Position numbers and translations under genes: made by a program
Part shown: in pieces, positions 14,401-21,011 of the stretch
Position numbering within the stretch: position 1 is the first letter of the stretch
Layout: each line of letters begins with the position of its first letter
The notes under the pieces: model-generated
Database searches by the model: none
What the model was told of the DNA's origin: nothing
Seen by the model: the letters and a program-made list of their open reading frames with translations, nothing else
IMG/VR virus record: IMGVR_UViG_3300020169_000093
Location: 1 to 26,886 of that record
DNA: 26,886 nucleotides
Origin: a virus
Reading direction: 5' to 3' (one strand)

Positions 14401-16269
14401 TATCTTCAGGTAAATGATAATAATACAGGATATTTAAACCAAACCTTATCTGGAGCAGATTTAACACAGCAGGTCAGGAGTTTAAACTTCAACGGCTCAA
14501 CGGGAGCGTACAATTACGCTTATAATGGTAGCAATACGTCGTCGAGCATTGCGGGTTGGACTGGCCCAATAAATAGCACGAACACCGCAAATATTGGTGT
14601 TATGGGTAGCGGCAACGGCTCACAATTAGGTGACGGTTTAGTTCAAGAAATTATTACCTACCCATCTGACCAATCCGCCAACCGCACGAACATCGAGGAT
14701 AACATCGGCGGCTACTATGACATCCCGCTGGCTGGCTTGCTCGATGAGAACCCAGGAGCAGCTGCTGCTTATAGCTTGCGTAGACTAAGTTCAACCTACA
14801 CAGGCAGTGCTATACAGGTGCAGCGAGCTGACAATGTCGGGGGTACTCACAACATAGGCTTCGACTCTTATGGAGAGCTGGACACTACAGCTTTGACTAC
14901 AGCTGCTCAAGGGAATGATATGGTGGTGGCTACTTGGTATGACCAGAGTGGTAACAGCAACGATGCCTCTCAAGCTACATCCGCTAATCGTCCAAAGATT
15001 TACGACGGTACAACTGGGGTAATATTGGAGAATGGAAAACCTGCTGTTGAGTTTGATGGTAGTTCAAATATTATGGATGCCTCTTTAACTATTGCGAACG
15101 ATTTTACCGCAATCGTTACGGGCTTAAGCACTGACACAACCAGCAATCAAAAATTCATTTGTGACCAAACAAACTCGAAAGGACAGCTATTTGTAAATTC
15201 AGGAAATTTCAATTGGTTTGATGGAAGCAGCGCGACCGTATTAGAAGCGGCTGACACTTCGCGACATTTGTTTTTTGTTTCTGCTGATACGGGCGGTTCA
15301 TTTGTTTCAATTGATGGTGCAGACCAAAGCATAACGGGAATAGCCAACACGGGATATGGTGAATTAAAAATCGGTGGTCGAACAATATCAAGCCAATTTT
15401 TAGACGGCAAAATGCAAGAAGTCATTTTGTACCCTTCCGACCAATCCGCCAACCGCACCGACATCGAGGATAACATCGGAGGCTACTATGACATCCCACT
15501 GGCTGGCTTGTTGGACGAGAATCCAGGAGCGGCTGCTGCTTATAGCTTGCGTAGACTAAGCTCTACGTACACAGGCAGTGCCATACAGGTACAGCGAGCT
15601 GACAACGTTGGTGGAACGACTGACATAGGCTTCGACTCTTACGGAGAGCTGGACACTATAGCTTTGACTACAGCGGCAGCTGGCAACGATATGGTTGTGG
15701 CTACTTGGTATGACCAGAGTGGTAACAGCAACGATGCTACACAGGGTACGTCTGCTAATCGTCCGAAGATTTACGACGGGACTACGGGCGTAGTGACGGA
15801 CAACGGGAAGCCTGCGGTAGAATTCAGCACCTCGGGAACCGCTACATTTAATATGACAAGCAGTCTGACATCTGTTCAAAGTGTTTTTCACGTTTCAAAA
15901 AGCACCCGAACCGTTCTATATGCACCAATCCTTGGGCACTCAACTGCTTTAGATTATAGTCCTGGTGTTAGTTATCAATTATTACGGGTTGGATATTCGG
16001 CTACTTATGTTATTAATGGTGACAACCGTATTAATGGGCAAACGGTAGACTTTACTTCAACGGCAGGCAAAAAACCATTGTCACAAAGTTTATTGAGTTT
16101 AATTCATACGTCAGCAAGCGGAAATGTAAATCAAATAACACAGGATAGAACGATAACCACAAGAAGCTGGGATGGAGCCATACAAGAAATAATTCTATAC
16201 ACTTCCAACCAATCCAGCAACCGAACAGACATCGAGGACAACATCAACACGTTTTACGACATATACTAA
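8479..16269 (+). CDS. Giant modular adhesin or tail fibre: PKD-like, BspA-like (DUF285) and six LamG-type modules
   Basis: The 2596-residue protein has three parts. Residues about 40-110 hold a PKD-like strand set (FTVDWGDGNTDVIT), and about 229-595 a block of BspA-type repeats (motif MF..A..FNQ.L..W). The plan repeats: PKD-like at 605-672 (FYVQWGDGDAEQITSW) and BspA-like repeats at about 775-990. From 997 to 2596 follow six modules of 250-280 residues. Each has a conserved first part (AAAYSLRRL, then TWYDQSGN.NDA, RPKIYDGTTG and GKPAVEFDG) and a divergent second part that should form a LamG/concanavalin-like sandwich, ending DQS.NRT.IE.NI..YYDI. The conserved part recalls the arabinofuranosidase-catalytic/LamG region of other marine-phage proteins. 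The protein probably binds host glycans; no catalytic site is claimed. No signal peptide is seen, as expected for a virion protein. Confidence 0.88.
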   Translation: MSGTIIGIANAFGASISPGAAQGSAPGPPPSQDPMNFYVTPYNSAGTSTPSGQYKLGLYSTGIYNFTVDWGDGNTDVITSYNQPEVTHDYGTVLPTDNFEITITPNSPIRQQAVNSWYFGNRNEGDGVKVRSIDQFGATLFYADQDIFYGCEVLGTFASTISNVPTILNKVIGDGFFFNCDELAPAFYTAYWVGPFTGTAESFNEGKSVAGLPVGNSRGKFELDFTPTNMFRAFKNQAIFNQNDVGLYWDVSSCNNFTECFSSCLRYNQPFPNWTFLTGTPVFAADMFKNAVDFNQNITGWNTSAFQDMGGMFARTLPVGSGGVTDSVFNQAIGVWNTDNVRDASAMFFNAVNFNQDLSNWFSTGSLQNIGPSSGGIVSMFSGATSFNSSVANWDLTNPLLTSVSYVFNGATSFDQPLNSWDVSGVSFFVGTFNGATAFNQNLALWDVSSGLFFSEMFKGATSFVGTSLTSWNVSSATDMQDMFNGATSFTNSLVFWNPSSVTNMSGMFNGATLANPNVSGWNISSLANASDMFTNSGLSSFNYQALLVAWAAQAPNIQSGVTLSSINQYANFGAPADAKAKLVNDYGWTITDLVNPNLPPPALTFTIDTTATEVGSTANNQYRLPLISSGTYDFYVQWGDGDAEQITSWNQAEATHTYAAAGTYTVKMFAVAATTTPIIDHISWASQDGTTLSAANDRLKVQDISEWAAAVLYLNEYVFTNCENLNITTTSSPTFGSKVLRTSAFENCDNLSGDLSGWGTVASPITGLAGNFYKNSTSNPNFNFVLQHNVGSLIQPFQNCAAFNNPLNNWDVSSVIGFTAAFSGASAFNQDISGWDTGNSSAFNAMFSNALAFNQNISSWNVASVTTFSQMFQGATLFNQPVGAWTTTSLTNLFSTFKNAAAFDQDLANWDVSGVTTAVDMLTGSNISAANWDALLIGWAAQGTGAGSLQANVTLSNINQLHGSVDSAATAAYNKLTSAPYNWTIVDLGGAPVGNLLLDTSYGSGAEAAYSVRKLRTAYTGPAMKVQDTVGGATQDIYFDANDNLDEAAIISYGGSNDVFVETWYDQSGNGNDASQATSTSRPKIYDGTTGALVKENGKVALDFDGASDYLSTSNGVANDPELTIFQTCIATGTNTGVQINYALPQIAGSHTDPYGRLILLRRFGDTMITRLNGGTTSQGSGSYPLSKTLFTLNSKQGFVDASGTNTGTFTGADITYPNSVPFIIGANGGAGENWEGKNQEIIVYASDKSSADQTSIESNVGDYFTQNTPLLDTYSGAAAAYSLRLLDSTYTGSAVQVQDTVGGATQDIGFNVFGELDTVSLAAYGGSNDVFVATWYDQSGNSNDATQGTSANRPKIYDGTTGVVTEGSAGNGKPAVEFDGSNDVLKTSSVVISGTVGRSMFVIAKADTVGTDSIFSLTDNGSGTGSLWQFTPEVAIRVTGSQVFANNPIDSQTLGSVHLASSSNIADIEYFENGTQATATSLGTTDPINTSSLGVSEIGGSDDKVTWFYDGNIQEIIMYGSDQSANRAGIETNINTFYDIYTEPVAPLLLNNYPGAAAAYSLRRINSSYQGSAVLVQTALNTKGPVYIGFDSNNDLDTTSLAAYGGSEDVVVAGWLDQSGNGNDASQATSANRPKIYDGTTGVVTENGKPAVQFDGTDDELSVSSYPFSQSDIYIASIGKHTDTTTEANLYSFGTASTIYALGFNRDAASTYSATRFVGAHDAQGDSYNQTQSLFSQLYASSTTSAYLDGVQGTQSYTCRGRFNSNSIGGRDGLYFLNGNIQEIVIYDSDQSTNRTDIEDNIGGYYDIPLPGLLDENPGAAAAYSLRRLSSTYTGSAIQVQRADNVGGTTDIGFDGYGDLDTAALTTAAAGNDMVVATWYDQSGNGNDASQATSANRPKIYDGTTGVVTENGNPAVEFDGTSDYLSNAGNLTYTSGLSIYSVSKFDSLSNTERLFCDDITGVQGFFIYSSSGYLQVNDNNTGYLNQTLSGADLTQQVRSLNFNGSTGAYNYAYNGSNTSSSIAGWTGPINSTNTANIGVMGSGNGSQLGDGLVQEIITYPSDQSANRTNIEDNIGGYYDIPLAGLLDENPGAAAAYSLRRLSSTYTGSAIQVQRADNVGGTHNIGFDSYGELDTTALTTAAQGNDMVVATWYDQSGNSNDASQATSANRPKIYDGTTGVILENGKPAVEFDGSSNIMDASLTIANDFTAIVTGLSTDTTSNQKFICDQTNSKGQLFVNSGNFNWFDGSSATVLEAADTSRHLFFVSADTGGSFVSIDGADQSITGIANTGYGELKIGGRTISSQFLDGKMQEVILYPSDQSANRTDIEDNIGGYYDIPLAGLLDENPGAAAAYSLRRLSSTYTGSAIQVQRADNVGGTTDIGFDSYGELDTIALTTAAAGNDMVVATWYDQSGNSNDATQGTSANRPKIYDGTTGVVTDNGKPAVEFSTSGTATFNMTSSLTSVQSVFHVSKSTRTVLYAPILGHSTALDYSPGVSYQLLRVGYSATYVINGDNRINGQTVDFTSTAGKKPLSQSLLSLIHTSASGNVNQITQDRTITTRSWDGAIQEIILYTSNQSSNRTDIEDNINTFYDIY
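11467..16266 (+). repeat. Six tandem LamG-type modules in the adhesin gene
   Basis: Module starts are 11467, 12292, 13126, 13921, 14737 and 15508 (residues 997, 1272, 1550, 1815, 2087, 2344), so units are 759-834 bp. The first 350 or so bases are strongly conserved at DNA level; the remainder diverges. Short tracts differ between modules in alternative versions: GGTAACAGCAACGATGC occurs in modules 2, 5 and 6, and GGCAA[TC]GGGAACGATGC in modules 1, 3 and 4. The tract from 'ACACAGGGTACGTC' onward is shared only by modules 2 and 6, and GCCTCTCAAGCTAC by 1, 3, 4 and 5. This patchwork implies gene conversion between modules. Confidence 0.85.
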
Positions 16270-16364
16270 TGAAGCCCAAGGTCATACCAATTTCGCAGAA
16301 GCCTCAGAAGCCTAAAGTAGAAAGCAATATCTTTACGTATTACAACATCAATAAACAAAAATGA
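16269..16364 (+). CDS. Tiny coupled protein, 31 aa
   Basis: A 31-residue frame (starts MKPKVIPISQKPQKPKVE; ends YNINKQK) starts within the adhesin stop (TAATG at 16267-16271) and stops within the next start (ATGA at 16361-16364). Both junctions are the tight overlaps used elsewhere in this genome, which is the main reason to call it. It is Lys/Pro-rich, with no domain. It could be a linker peptide that keeps ribosomes coupled, or an unrecognised small protein. Confidence 0.55.
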   Translation: MKPKVIPISQKPQKPKVESNIFTYYNINKQK

Positions 16365-16795
16365 GTAATTACCTAATCGTACCTCCCGAAGGAGGGCTTA
16401 CCTCAGAAGAGCGAGCAGCAGCTATCTCTCGTCAACTCTACTGTATCACCCGTCCAGAGTCTATCCAGAACCCTGACGAGGCTAACTTCAACCTATTTGG
16501 CTCTGTCATCCACCCTACTACAGGGGAGGCAGCACTGTCGATTATCTTAGATTGGCTTATCTATGTCAACCCAGCGGTAGATTTGACTGAGCTACAGCTT
16601 TTGTTTCCTTTGATGCCAGAGGCGGAGAAAGACTCGCTTACTACGCTTATCACCACGTCGCCGACGGTTCTCTTTGAACAGATTATCCCGACCGAGTGTA
16701 CGGTCCACGACCAGGCGTATATGGAAGCCAACGGATGGTTCCCGCCAGAGCCAGAAGAAGTAACTGAGGACCAAATTGGAGAAATCGTTGAGTAA
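16361..16795 (+). CDS. Hypothetical protein, 144 aa, acidic tail
   Basis: The 144-residue protein starts at ATG 16361 and ends at TAA 16793-16795, with the next ATG overlapping (TAATG). It is soluble and mainly helical (begins MSNYLIVPPEGGLTSEERAAAI), with a Pro/Glu-rich end (WFPPEPEEVTEDQIGEIVE). I do not recognise a family. It follows the adhesin and precedes another unknown gene with an acidic end. Tail-assembly or fibre-chaperone roles are possible from position but are not shown by the sequence. Confidence 0.7.
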   Translation: MSNYLIVPPEGGLTSEERAAAISRQLYCITRPESIQNPDEANFNLFGSVIHPTTGEAALSIILDWLIYVNPAVDLTELQLLFPLMPEAEKDSLTTLITTSPTVLFEQIIPTECTVHDQAYMEANGWFPPEPEEVTEDQIGEIVE

Positions 16796-17079
16796 TGGCT
16801 AAGCATACACACGTATTTAAGACGCCCGCCTTTTGGTTCGCCTTTAATAACGGCGAAGAAGTAAAGGGCAACCCGCGAAATAACTATGGGTATGCTAGCA
16901 AGGGTGAGCTCAGTACAGGGCAAGATTATTTAGATATATTCGATACAGAAGAAGAAATGGCGGCTTATATCGACCTTCAGGTCGGAGAACCTGGGTGGTA
17001 TTATAAGTGCGAAAACCGCATCCCTTATCCGCCCAATCCTAACGAGTGGGAATGTACTGAAGAAGAAGTAGCTCCGTAA
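16795..17079 (+). CDS. Hypothetical protein, 94 aa
   Basis: The 94-residue protein begins MAKHTHVFKTPAFWFAFNNG and contains aromatic and Gly residues with acidic stretches (DIFDTEEEMAAYIDLQVGEPGWYYKCENRIPYPPNPNEW). It ends in Glu-rich sequence. No family is recognised. It starts inside the previous stop (TAATG) and ends 90 nt before the likely start of the lysis cassette. The composition is that of a real soluble protein. Confidence 0.65.
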   Translation: MAKHTHVFKTPAFWFAFNNGEEVKGNPRNNYGYASKGELSTGQDYLDIFDTEEEMAAYIDLQVGEPGWYYKCENRIPYPPNPNEWECTEEEVAP

Positions 17080-17105
17080 CTTTATAATATGAAATTTAAT
17101 TCTGA

Positions 17106-17139
17106 TTGCACTTTAAATACGGGGGTGAATTATACTTTG
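17106..17139 (+). promoter_or_regulatory. Promoter-like pair TTG ... TATACTTTG before the lysis cassette
   Basis: TTG at 17106-17108 lies 22 nt before TATACTTTG at 17131-17139. The -7 element is one base longer than the TAnnTTTG consensus (TA, three bases, TTTG), so it is a near match. It lies 30 nt before ATG 17170 and inside the longer frame that begins at 17089, which favours the shorter start for that gene. Confidence 0.35.
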
Positions 17140-17169
17140 ATTGAAAAAAACAAAGAGCAAAAAGAAAAT

Positions 17170-17376
17170 ATGAATTACGAACTTATATCAGTTGGCGTAG
17201 GCGCTGCTTCGGGTATTGTTACAACGTACGTCAAGATGCAGAGCGAAATTGTTAAAATTAAAAGCCGCCTTTATTCTTTAGAAAAACAAGAAACTAAAGT
17301 CCAGCAAACATTGGAGGTATTGCTTGAGGGCGTAAACGAGATTAAAATCTTGCTGGCTAAAAAAGGCATAGAGTGA
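17170..17376 (+). CDS. Small coiled-coil protein with possible N-terminal membrane segment, 68 aa
   Basis: The chosen start is ATG 17170 (MNYELISVG), giving 68 residues; an upstream ATG at 17089 would add 27 residues and run through the promoter-like element. The first 20 residues (ELISVGVGAASGIVTTYVKM) are weakly hydrophobic and could enter a membrane, followed by a coiled coil (EIVKIKSRLYSLEKQETKVQQTL). This layout recalls holin-associated or haemolysin-XhlA-like proteins near phage lysins, but the identity is not proven. It overlaps the next gene (GTGA). It likely belongs to the lysis cassette with the following three genes. Confidence 0.6.
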   Translation: MNYELISVGVGAASGIVTTYVKMQSEIVKIKSRLYSLEKQETKVQQTLEVLLEGVNEIKILLAKKGIE

Positions 17377-17462
17377 ATCGCCAAAAGCAATACAAAGACA
17401 GTCTATACCTTGTTAAGGTAGCTGTAATTGGGTTGGCCTTATGTTTAGTTTGTTTGTTATGA
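17373..17462 (+). CDS. Very small single-membrane-helix protein, 29 aa (GTG start)
   Basis: A 29-residue frame starts at GTG 17373-17375, overlapping the previous TGA, and stops at TGA 17460-17462 inside the ATGA of the amidase. The first 11 residues are polar and basic (MNRQKQYKDSL), followed by a hydrophobic helix (YLVKVAVIGLALCLVCLL) to the end. Both neighbouring overlaps support translation. Such a short transmembrane peptide beside an endolysin is consistent with a holin-like, spanin-like or lysis-control peptide. The reading as a real gene is fairly strong; the function is inferred. Confidence 0.6.
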   Translation: MNRQKQYKDSLYLVKVAVIGLALCLVCLL

Positions 17463-17878
17463 GAGATATAAGAAGAGTTATAATACATTGTTCTGCTACG
17501 CGAGAAGGCCAAGATATATCTGCGGAAACTATTCGGAGATGGCATACTTCTTCACCTCGCAATTGGTCAGATATTGGATATCATTTTGTTATAGAGCTAG
17601 ACGGAACGATAAAAAAGGGCAGGGATATCGATGAAAAAGGCAGCCACACAAAGGGAGAAAACTACGACTCTATTGGCGTGTGTTATATTGGGGGATTAGA
17701 AAGAGACGGCAAAACCCCTAAAGACACGATGACTGAAATGCAAGATATTTCAATGCTCGAACTCATTAAAAGTTTACGCCTTATTTTTGGGGAGTTAAGT
17801 ATCCACGGACATAATGAATATTCTAGTAAGGCTTGCCCTTCATTTCAGGTCCAGGAAAAATATGAATTTTTAAACTAA
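17459..17878 (+). CDS. Endolysin: T7-lysozyme-type N-acetylmuramoyl-L-alanine amidase (amidase_2)
   Basis: The chosen start ATG 17459 gives 139 residues; an upstream ATG at 17441 adds MFSLFV and overlaps the small membrane gene more deeply. Zinc ligands expected from T7 lysozyme (H17, H122, C130) match H10 in IIHCSAT, H118 in IHGHNEY and C126 in SKACPSF, with the same 8-residue H-to-C spacing. Catalytic Tyr46 matches Y41 in DIGYHFVI, and Lys128 matches K124. The enzyme cuts the amide bond between muramic acid and L-alanine in peptidoglycan. There is no signal peptide, so a holin-type partner should be needed. It sits between small membrane genes. Confidence 0.92.
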   Translation: MRDIRRVIIHCSATREGQDISAETIRRWHTSSPRNWSDIGYHFVIELDGTIKKGRDIDEKGSHTKGENYDSIGVCYIGGLERDGKTPKDTMTEMQDISMLELIKSLRLIFGELSIHGHNEYSSKACPSFQVQEKYEFLN

Positions 17879-17883
17879 AGAAA

Positions 17884-18048
17884 ATGAATTTTTTGACACA
17901 ATTTTGGAGCGAAATTTTGCTCGCCATTATTACAGCGGCGGGAACAATTACTGCTTTGACAGAGACCGAAAAAGACGATAAAGTCGTCAATATATTGTCT
18001 CGTATCCTCAACGCAGTAGTAATGGGTAAGAACCGTCGCAATCGATAA
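17884..18048 (+). CDS. Holin-like small membrane protein, 54 aa
   Basis: A 54-residue frame runs from ATG 17884 to TAA 18046-18048. A hydrophobic segment (FWSEILLAIITAAGTITAL) follows a short start, then an acidic-to-basic helical tail (TETEKDDKVVNILSRILNAVVMGKNRRNR). One membrane pass with a charged C-terminus is typical of small holins and holin accessory proteins. The start follows the amidase stop by 8 nt, with A-rich sequence AAAGAAA before it. Given the order amidase then membrane protein, holin is the likeliest role, but the small protein at 17373 is an alternative candidate. Confidence 0.7.
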   Translation: MNFLTQFWSEILLAIITAAGTITALTETEKDDKVVNILSRILNAVVMGKNRRNR

Positions 18049-18054
18049 GAACGT

Positions 18055-20742
18055 ATGTCTAAGATTAGCTTATATGCCATAGACGCCAGCCCTACGACTG
18101 ACGATAAGGTCATAGGGACTGACGTTAACAACAACAATGTTACCAAGAACTATCGTATTGGCGATATTATAGGGTTGTCTTCTTTTAATATAACGGGCGA
18201 CACAGGCACTGCGCAAACCGTTGTAAATGGAGATACTATTACCTTTTCGGGGGGCGTAGGGCTAGTCACGAATGCGTTAAATAACGACACCATTGTCTTT
18301 ACGCTCGATTTAAATGAGCTTCCTGTTTCTTCTTCGGCAACCGACGCGGGATATTTTGCGGTAGTAAACAGCACTGGTTCGCAGTACAGGATTGCGTCTC
18401 CGCTTATTCCTTTTAGCACCTTTGGGGCAGCAACTAATTCCGTCTTAATGGGAGGGAATAGAATTATTAACTTAGGTGCTCCTAGTGCCGCTACCGACGC
18501 GGCAACCAAGCAATATGTAGACAATACATTTGCTGGCTCAGGGGCTTTAATTTTTCAAGGCTCATATGACGCGTCGACTGCTCCACCTACAGGCGCGGGA
18601 ATATTAACAGGGTTTACTTACGCGGTTACGGTCGCGGGAGACGGCGCAGGTTTCTGGAGCTCAACTTTAAGTATAGGTGATATTATAATTGCTGACTCGG
18701 ACAACCCCGTTAACGAATCGGAATGGAGCGTTATTGACAATAACGTTAATGTAGCAACGGATACGATTCAAGGAATTGCTTCGTTCCCTACCTCGGGAGG
18801 GCTTTCTATATCTTCTGGCGCTGTTTCTTTAAGCACTCAAGCTAGCAGCGGCACCTTTGGAGATGCCGCGAATTCGGTTACGCTTACGATTGATGGAAAA
18901 GGAATTGTAACGTCGGCTTCGGAAAGCCCTATCGCTATTACAACGTCTCAAATTACCGACTTTTGTAGTGCGGTTACCGCTTGCGCTACGTCTATCAATT
19001 TAGGTAATTCTAACCTTACCCAAACAGCAGCGACATCGAGAGAGTACGATTTAAATGGGGGCTCAATAAACTTTACAGAAGGCGTAGATTCTTATTTCGC
19101 AATTAAAAAGCCATCCCCTAGCGAACCCGCTTCTGTGCGCTTAGGGTACGACAGCGTTGCAGGGTCTGCGGTAGAGCTTAAGTTTTATGGCAGTAACGCA
19201 GGTTACGTTGCGCTTAAATCACCTGTAGGGGTACCTACGTCTTATGCCCTTACGCTTCCAGCAGCGGCTGGCGCAACAGGCCAGGTTTTGGTAAACGATG
19301 GTTCGGGTACGCTGTCTTGGCAAAACAACTCTACGGCTTCCGTTAATTTAGGTAATTCTGACCTTACTCAAACCACATTTCTCAGGAATTACGATTTAGG
19401 TTCGGGTACGCTCGCGTTTAATTACGGGGCGAATACAGCCCTTACTGTTAGCGGCTCTGAAGTTTCTTTAGGGGCTAACGTCCCTTTAAGGCTCAGAGAC
19501 AACTTAGGAACCAATTCCGTCGCAATAAAATCGCCTGACTCTTTGTCGAGCAGCTATACGCTTACGCTTCCCCCCACGGACGGCGTTGCGGGACAGGTAT
19601 TGAAGACGGACGGCGATGGGGTCTTGGACTGGGTTAATTCAGACGCTTCTATAAATTTAGGCAGCGCCAACCTTACTCAAGACGGTATTCTAAGGCAATA
19701 TGATTTAAATGGTGGGGCTTCGGTATTGGCTTTTACCAACGGTAGCGACTATATACTTACGCTTAATACGGCTGAAGTTTCTTTAGGGGCTAACGTCCCC
19801 TTAAGGTTTAAAGACAACTTAGAAATCAATTCCGTCGCAATAAAATCACCTAACTCTTTGTCGAGCAGCTATACGCTTACACTTCCTGCGAGCGACGGCA
19901 ATACTGGGCAGGTACTAAAGACGGACGGCTCTGGAGTCTTGGACTGGACGAGTGTATCTAATCTCGGAAACTCCAACCTTGTACAATCGGACAATAGCAG
20001 AAGTTACGATTTAGGCTCAGGCACATTATCGTTTGCTTCGGGAGGTAGCTCAGCCCTTACCGTTAGCGGCTCTGAAGTTTCTGTAGGCGCTAACATACCT
20101 TTAAAGTTAAAAGATAACACGGGGACCAGCTCTGTCGGTATAGTAGCTCCTAATAGCTTGAGCAACGTTAGTTATACGCTTACGCTACCCAATACCGACG
20201 GCAATACTGGGCAAATATTAAAGACCAACGGCTCTGGGGTATTAGACTGGATTGATTATCCGCAAGCCATTAACCTTGGCAATTCTGACCTTACTTTAAC
20301 TGAAGATTCTTCAAGAAGGTATAATATCGGAGCTAATAAAGATTTGTCTTTTTGGGGCGACCTCACTAGCGCAACACCTATATTAACTTTAAATTCAGTT
20401 TCGAAAAGTCTTGACTTGCCAAGCGGAGTAAGCGACCCAGCTACATTGCGTTTTGTTGGTGATGCTCACTCACTTAGATTTGGCGCCCAGCCCACCGAAG
20501 ATTATCACATACGCCTCCCCTCTACTGCGCCGAGCGTTAATCAACAATTAAGTGTTGTTCAACAGGTTGGCGGCACCGATATTTTAGACTGGGTTGACTC
20601 GGGGTCTAAGGTCACCCTTGGAACAGCACCTGCTTCAGCGACGGCTACTGGAGAGCAAGGGGATGTTGTGTGGACGACAGATTATATCTATGTTTGCATT
20701 GCGGCTAATACTTGGAAAAGAGTAGCTATTGCTACGTGGTAA
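18055..20742 (+). CDS. Tail-fibre-type repeated protein, 895 aa
   Basis: The 895-residue protein begins MSKISLYAIDASPTTDDKVIG, a start typical of phage tail fibres. Residues about 110-170 contain a fibre motif (GAATNSVLMGGNRIINLGAPSAATDAATKQYVDN). From about 315 there are five repeats of 100-116 residues, each starting with a variant of NLGNSNLTQ and reading YDL, a Ser/Gly strand, SYTLTLP, TGQVLKTDGSGVLDW. The C-terminus (GDVVWTTDYIYVCIAANTWKRVAIATW) matches a common ending in phage fibres. It is Ser/Thr/Gly-rich, with no membrane segment. Host-receptor contact is the likely role, either as a second fibre beside the adhesin or as a partner of it. Confidence 0.85.
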   Translation: MSKISLYAIDASPTTDDKVIGTDVNNNNVTKNYRIGDIIGLSSFNITGDTGTAQTVVNGDTITFSGGVGLVTNALNNDTIVFTLDLNELPVSSSATDAGYFAVVNSTGSQYRIASPLIPFSTFGAATNSVLMGGNRIINLGAPSAATDAATKQYVDNTFAGSGALIFQGSYDASTAPPTGAGILTGFTYAVTVAGDGAGFWSSTLSIGDIIIADSDNPVNESEWSVIDNNVNVATDTIQGIASFPTSGGLSISSGAVSLSTQASSGTFGDAANSVTLTIDGKGIVTSASESPIAITTSQITDFCSAVTACATSINLGNSNLTQTAATSREYDLNGGSINFTEGVDSYFAIKKPSPSEPASVRLGYDSVAGSAVELKFYGSNAGYVALKSPVGVPTSYALTLPAAAGATGQVLVNDGSGTLSWQNNSTASVNLGNSDLTQTTFLRNYDLGSGTLAFNYGANTALTVSGSEVSLGANVPLRLRDNLGTNSVAIKSPDSLSSSYTLTLPPTDGVAGQVLKTDGDGVLDWVNSDASINLGSANLTQDGILRQYDLNGGASVLAFTNGSDYILTLNTAEVSLGANVPLRFKDNLEINSVAIKSPNSLSSSYTLTLPASDGNTGQVLKTDGSGVLDWTSVSNLGNSNLVQSDNSRSYDLGSGTLSFASGGSSALTVSGSEVSVGANIPLKLKDNTGTSSVGIVAPNSLSNVSYTLTLPNTDGNTGQILKTNGSGVLDWIDYPQAINLGNSDLTLTEDSSRRYNIGANKDLSFWGDLTSATPILTLNSVSKSLDLPSGVSDPATLRFVGDAHSLRFGAQPTEDYHIRLPSTAPSVNQQLSVVQQVGGTDILDWVDSGSKVTLGTAPASATATGEQGDVVWTTDYIYVCIAANTWKRVAIATW
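18994..20330 (+). repeat. Five tandem repeats in the fibre gene
   Basis: Repeats start at about 18994, 19342, 19651, 19957 and 20269. Each carries the NLG-S-LTQ, YDL, SYTLTLP and TGQVLKTDG motifs. Modules 2 and 3 are nearly identical over long stretches: the tract with TCTTTGTCGAGCAGCTATAC at 19541 recurs at 19856, and GTTTCTTTAGGGGCTAACGT at 19462 recurs at 19778. This indicates a recent duplication within the gene. Confidence 0.8.
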
Positions 20743-20756
20743 TTAAACTAAATTAA

Positions 20757-20993
20757 ATGAATAAATTAACTGAAGGCGAGTTGAAAGAATTGCGCGATGC
20801 GCTAACCGAGCTCAACCAAAACAAAGTTGCTCTGGGCGAATGCTTAATGCAGCAACAAGATATCCTCAACAATATCGATAAGATTAAATCTTCTTACTAC
20901 GATATGGAAAAGTCTTTGATAGAGACTTATGGGGTCAACTCAAATATCAATATTGAGACGGGCGAAGTAACTGTTAAAAGTCCGTCTGAATAA
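20757..20993 (+). CDS. Small coiled-coil protein, 78 aa
   Basis: The 78-residue protein starts at ATG 20757. It is almost entirely helical with heptad-like spacing (ELKELRDALTELNQNKVALGE, then LMQQQDILNNIDKIKSSYYDME), with a polar C-terminal tail (TGEVTVKSPSE). Small coiled-coil genes of this size are frequent ahead of phage packaging genes; no family is recognised. It could be a dimerising partner of the following genes. It follows the fibre by 14 nt. Confidence 0.75.
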   Translation: MNKLTEGELKELRDALTELNQNKVALGECLMQQQDILNNIDKIKSSYYDMEKSLIETYGVNSNINIETGEVTVKSPSE

Positions 20994-21011
20994 AGAGTTT
21001 CGCCATCTATA

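Noticed and set aside
11467-16266. Diversity-generating retroelement or CRISPR-like repeat
   Set aside because: There is no reverse transcriptase or template repeat in the window, and the repeats are 760-830 bp coding modules, not short spaced repeats.
17089-17169. Extended N-terminus of the 68-aa lysis-cassette protein
   Set aside because: The extra 27 residues overlap a promoter-like element and lack the hydrophobic, coiled pattern of the rest.
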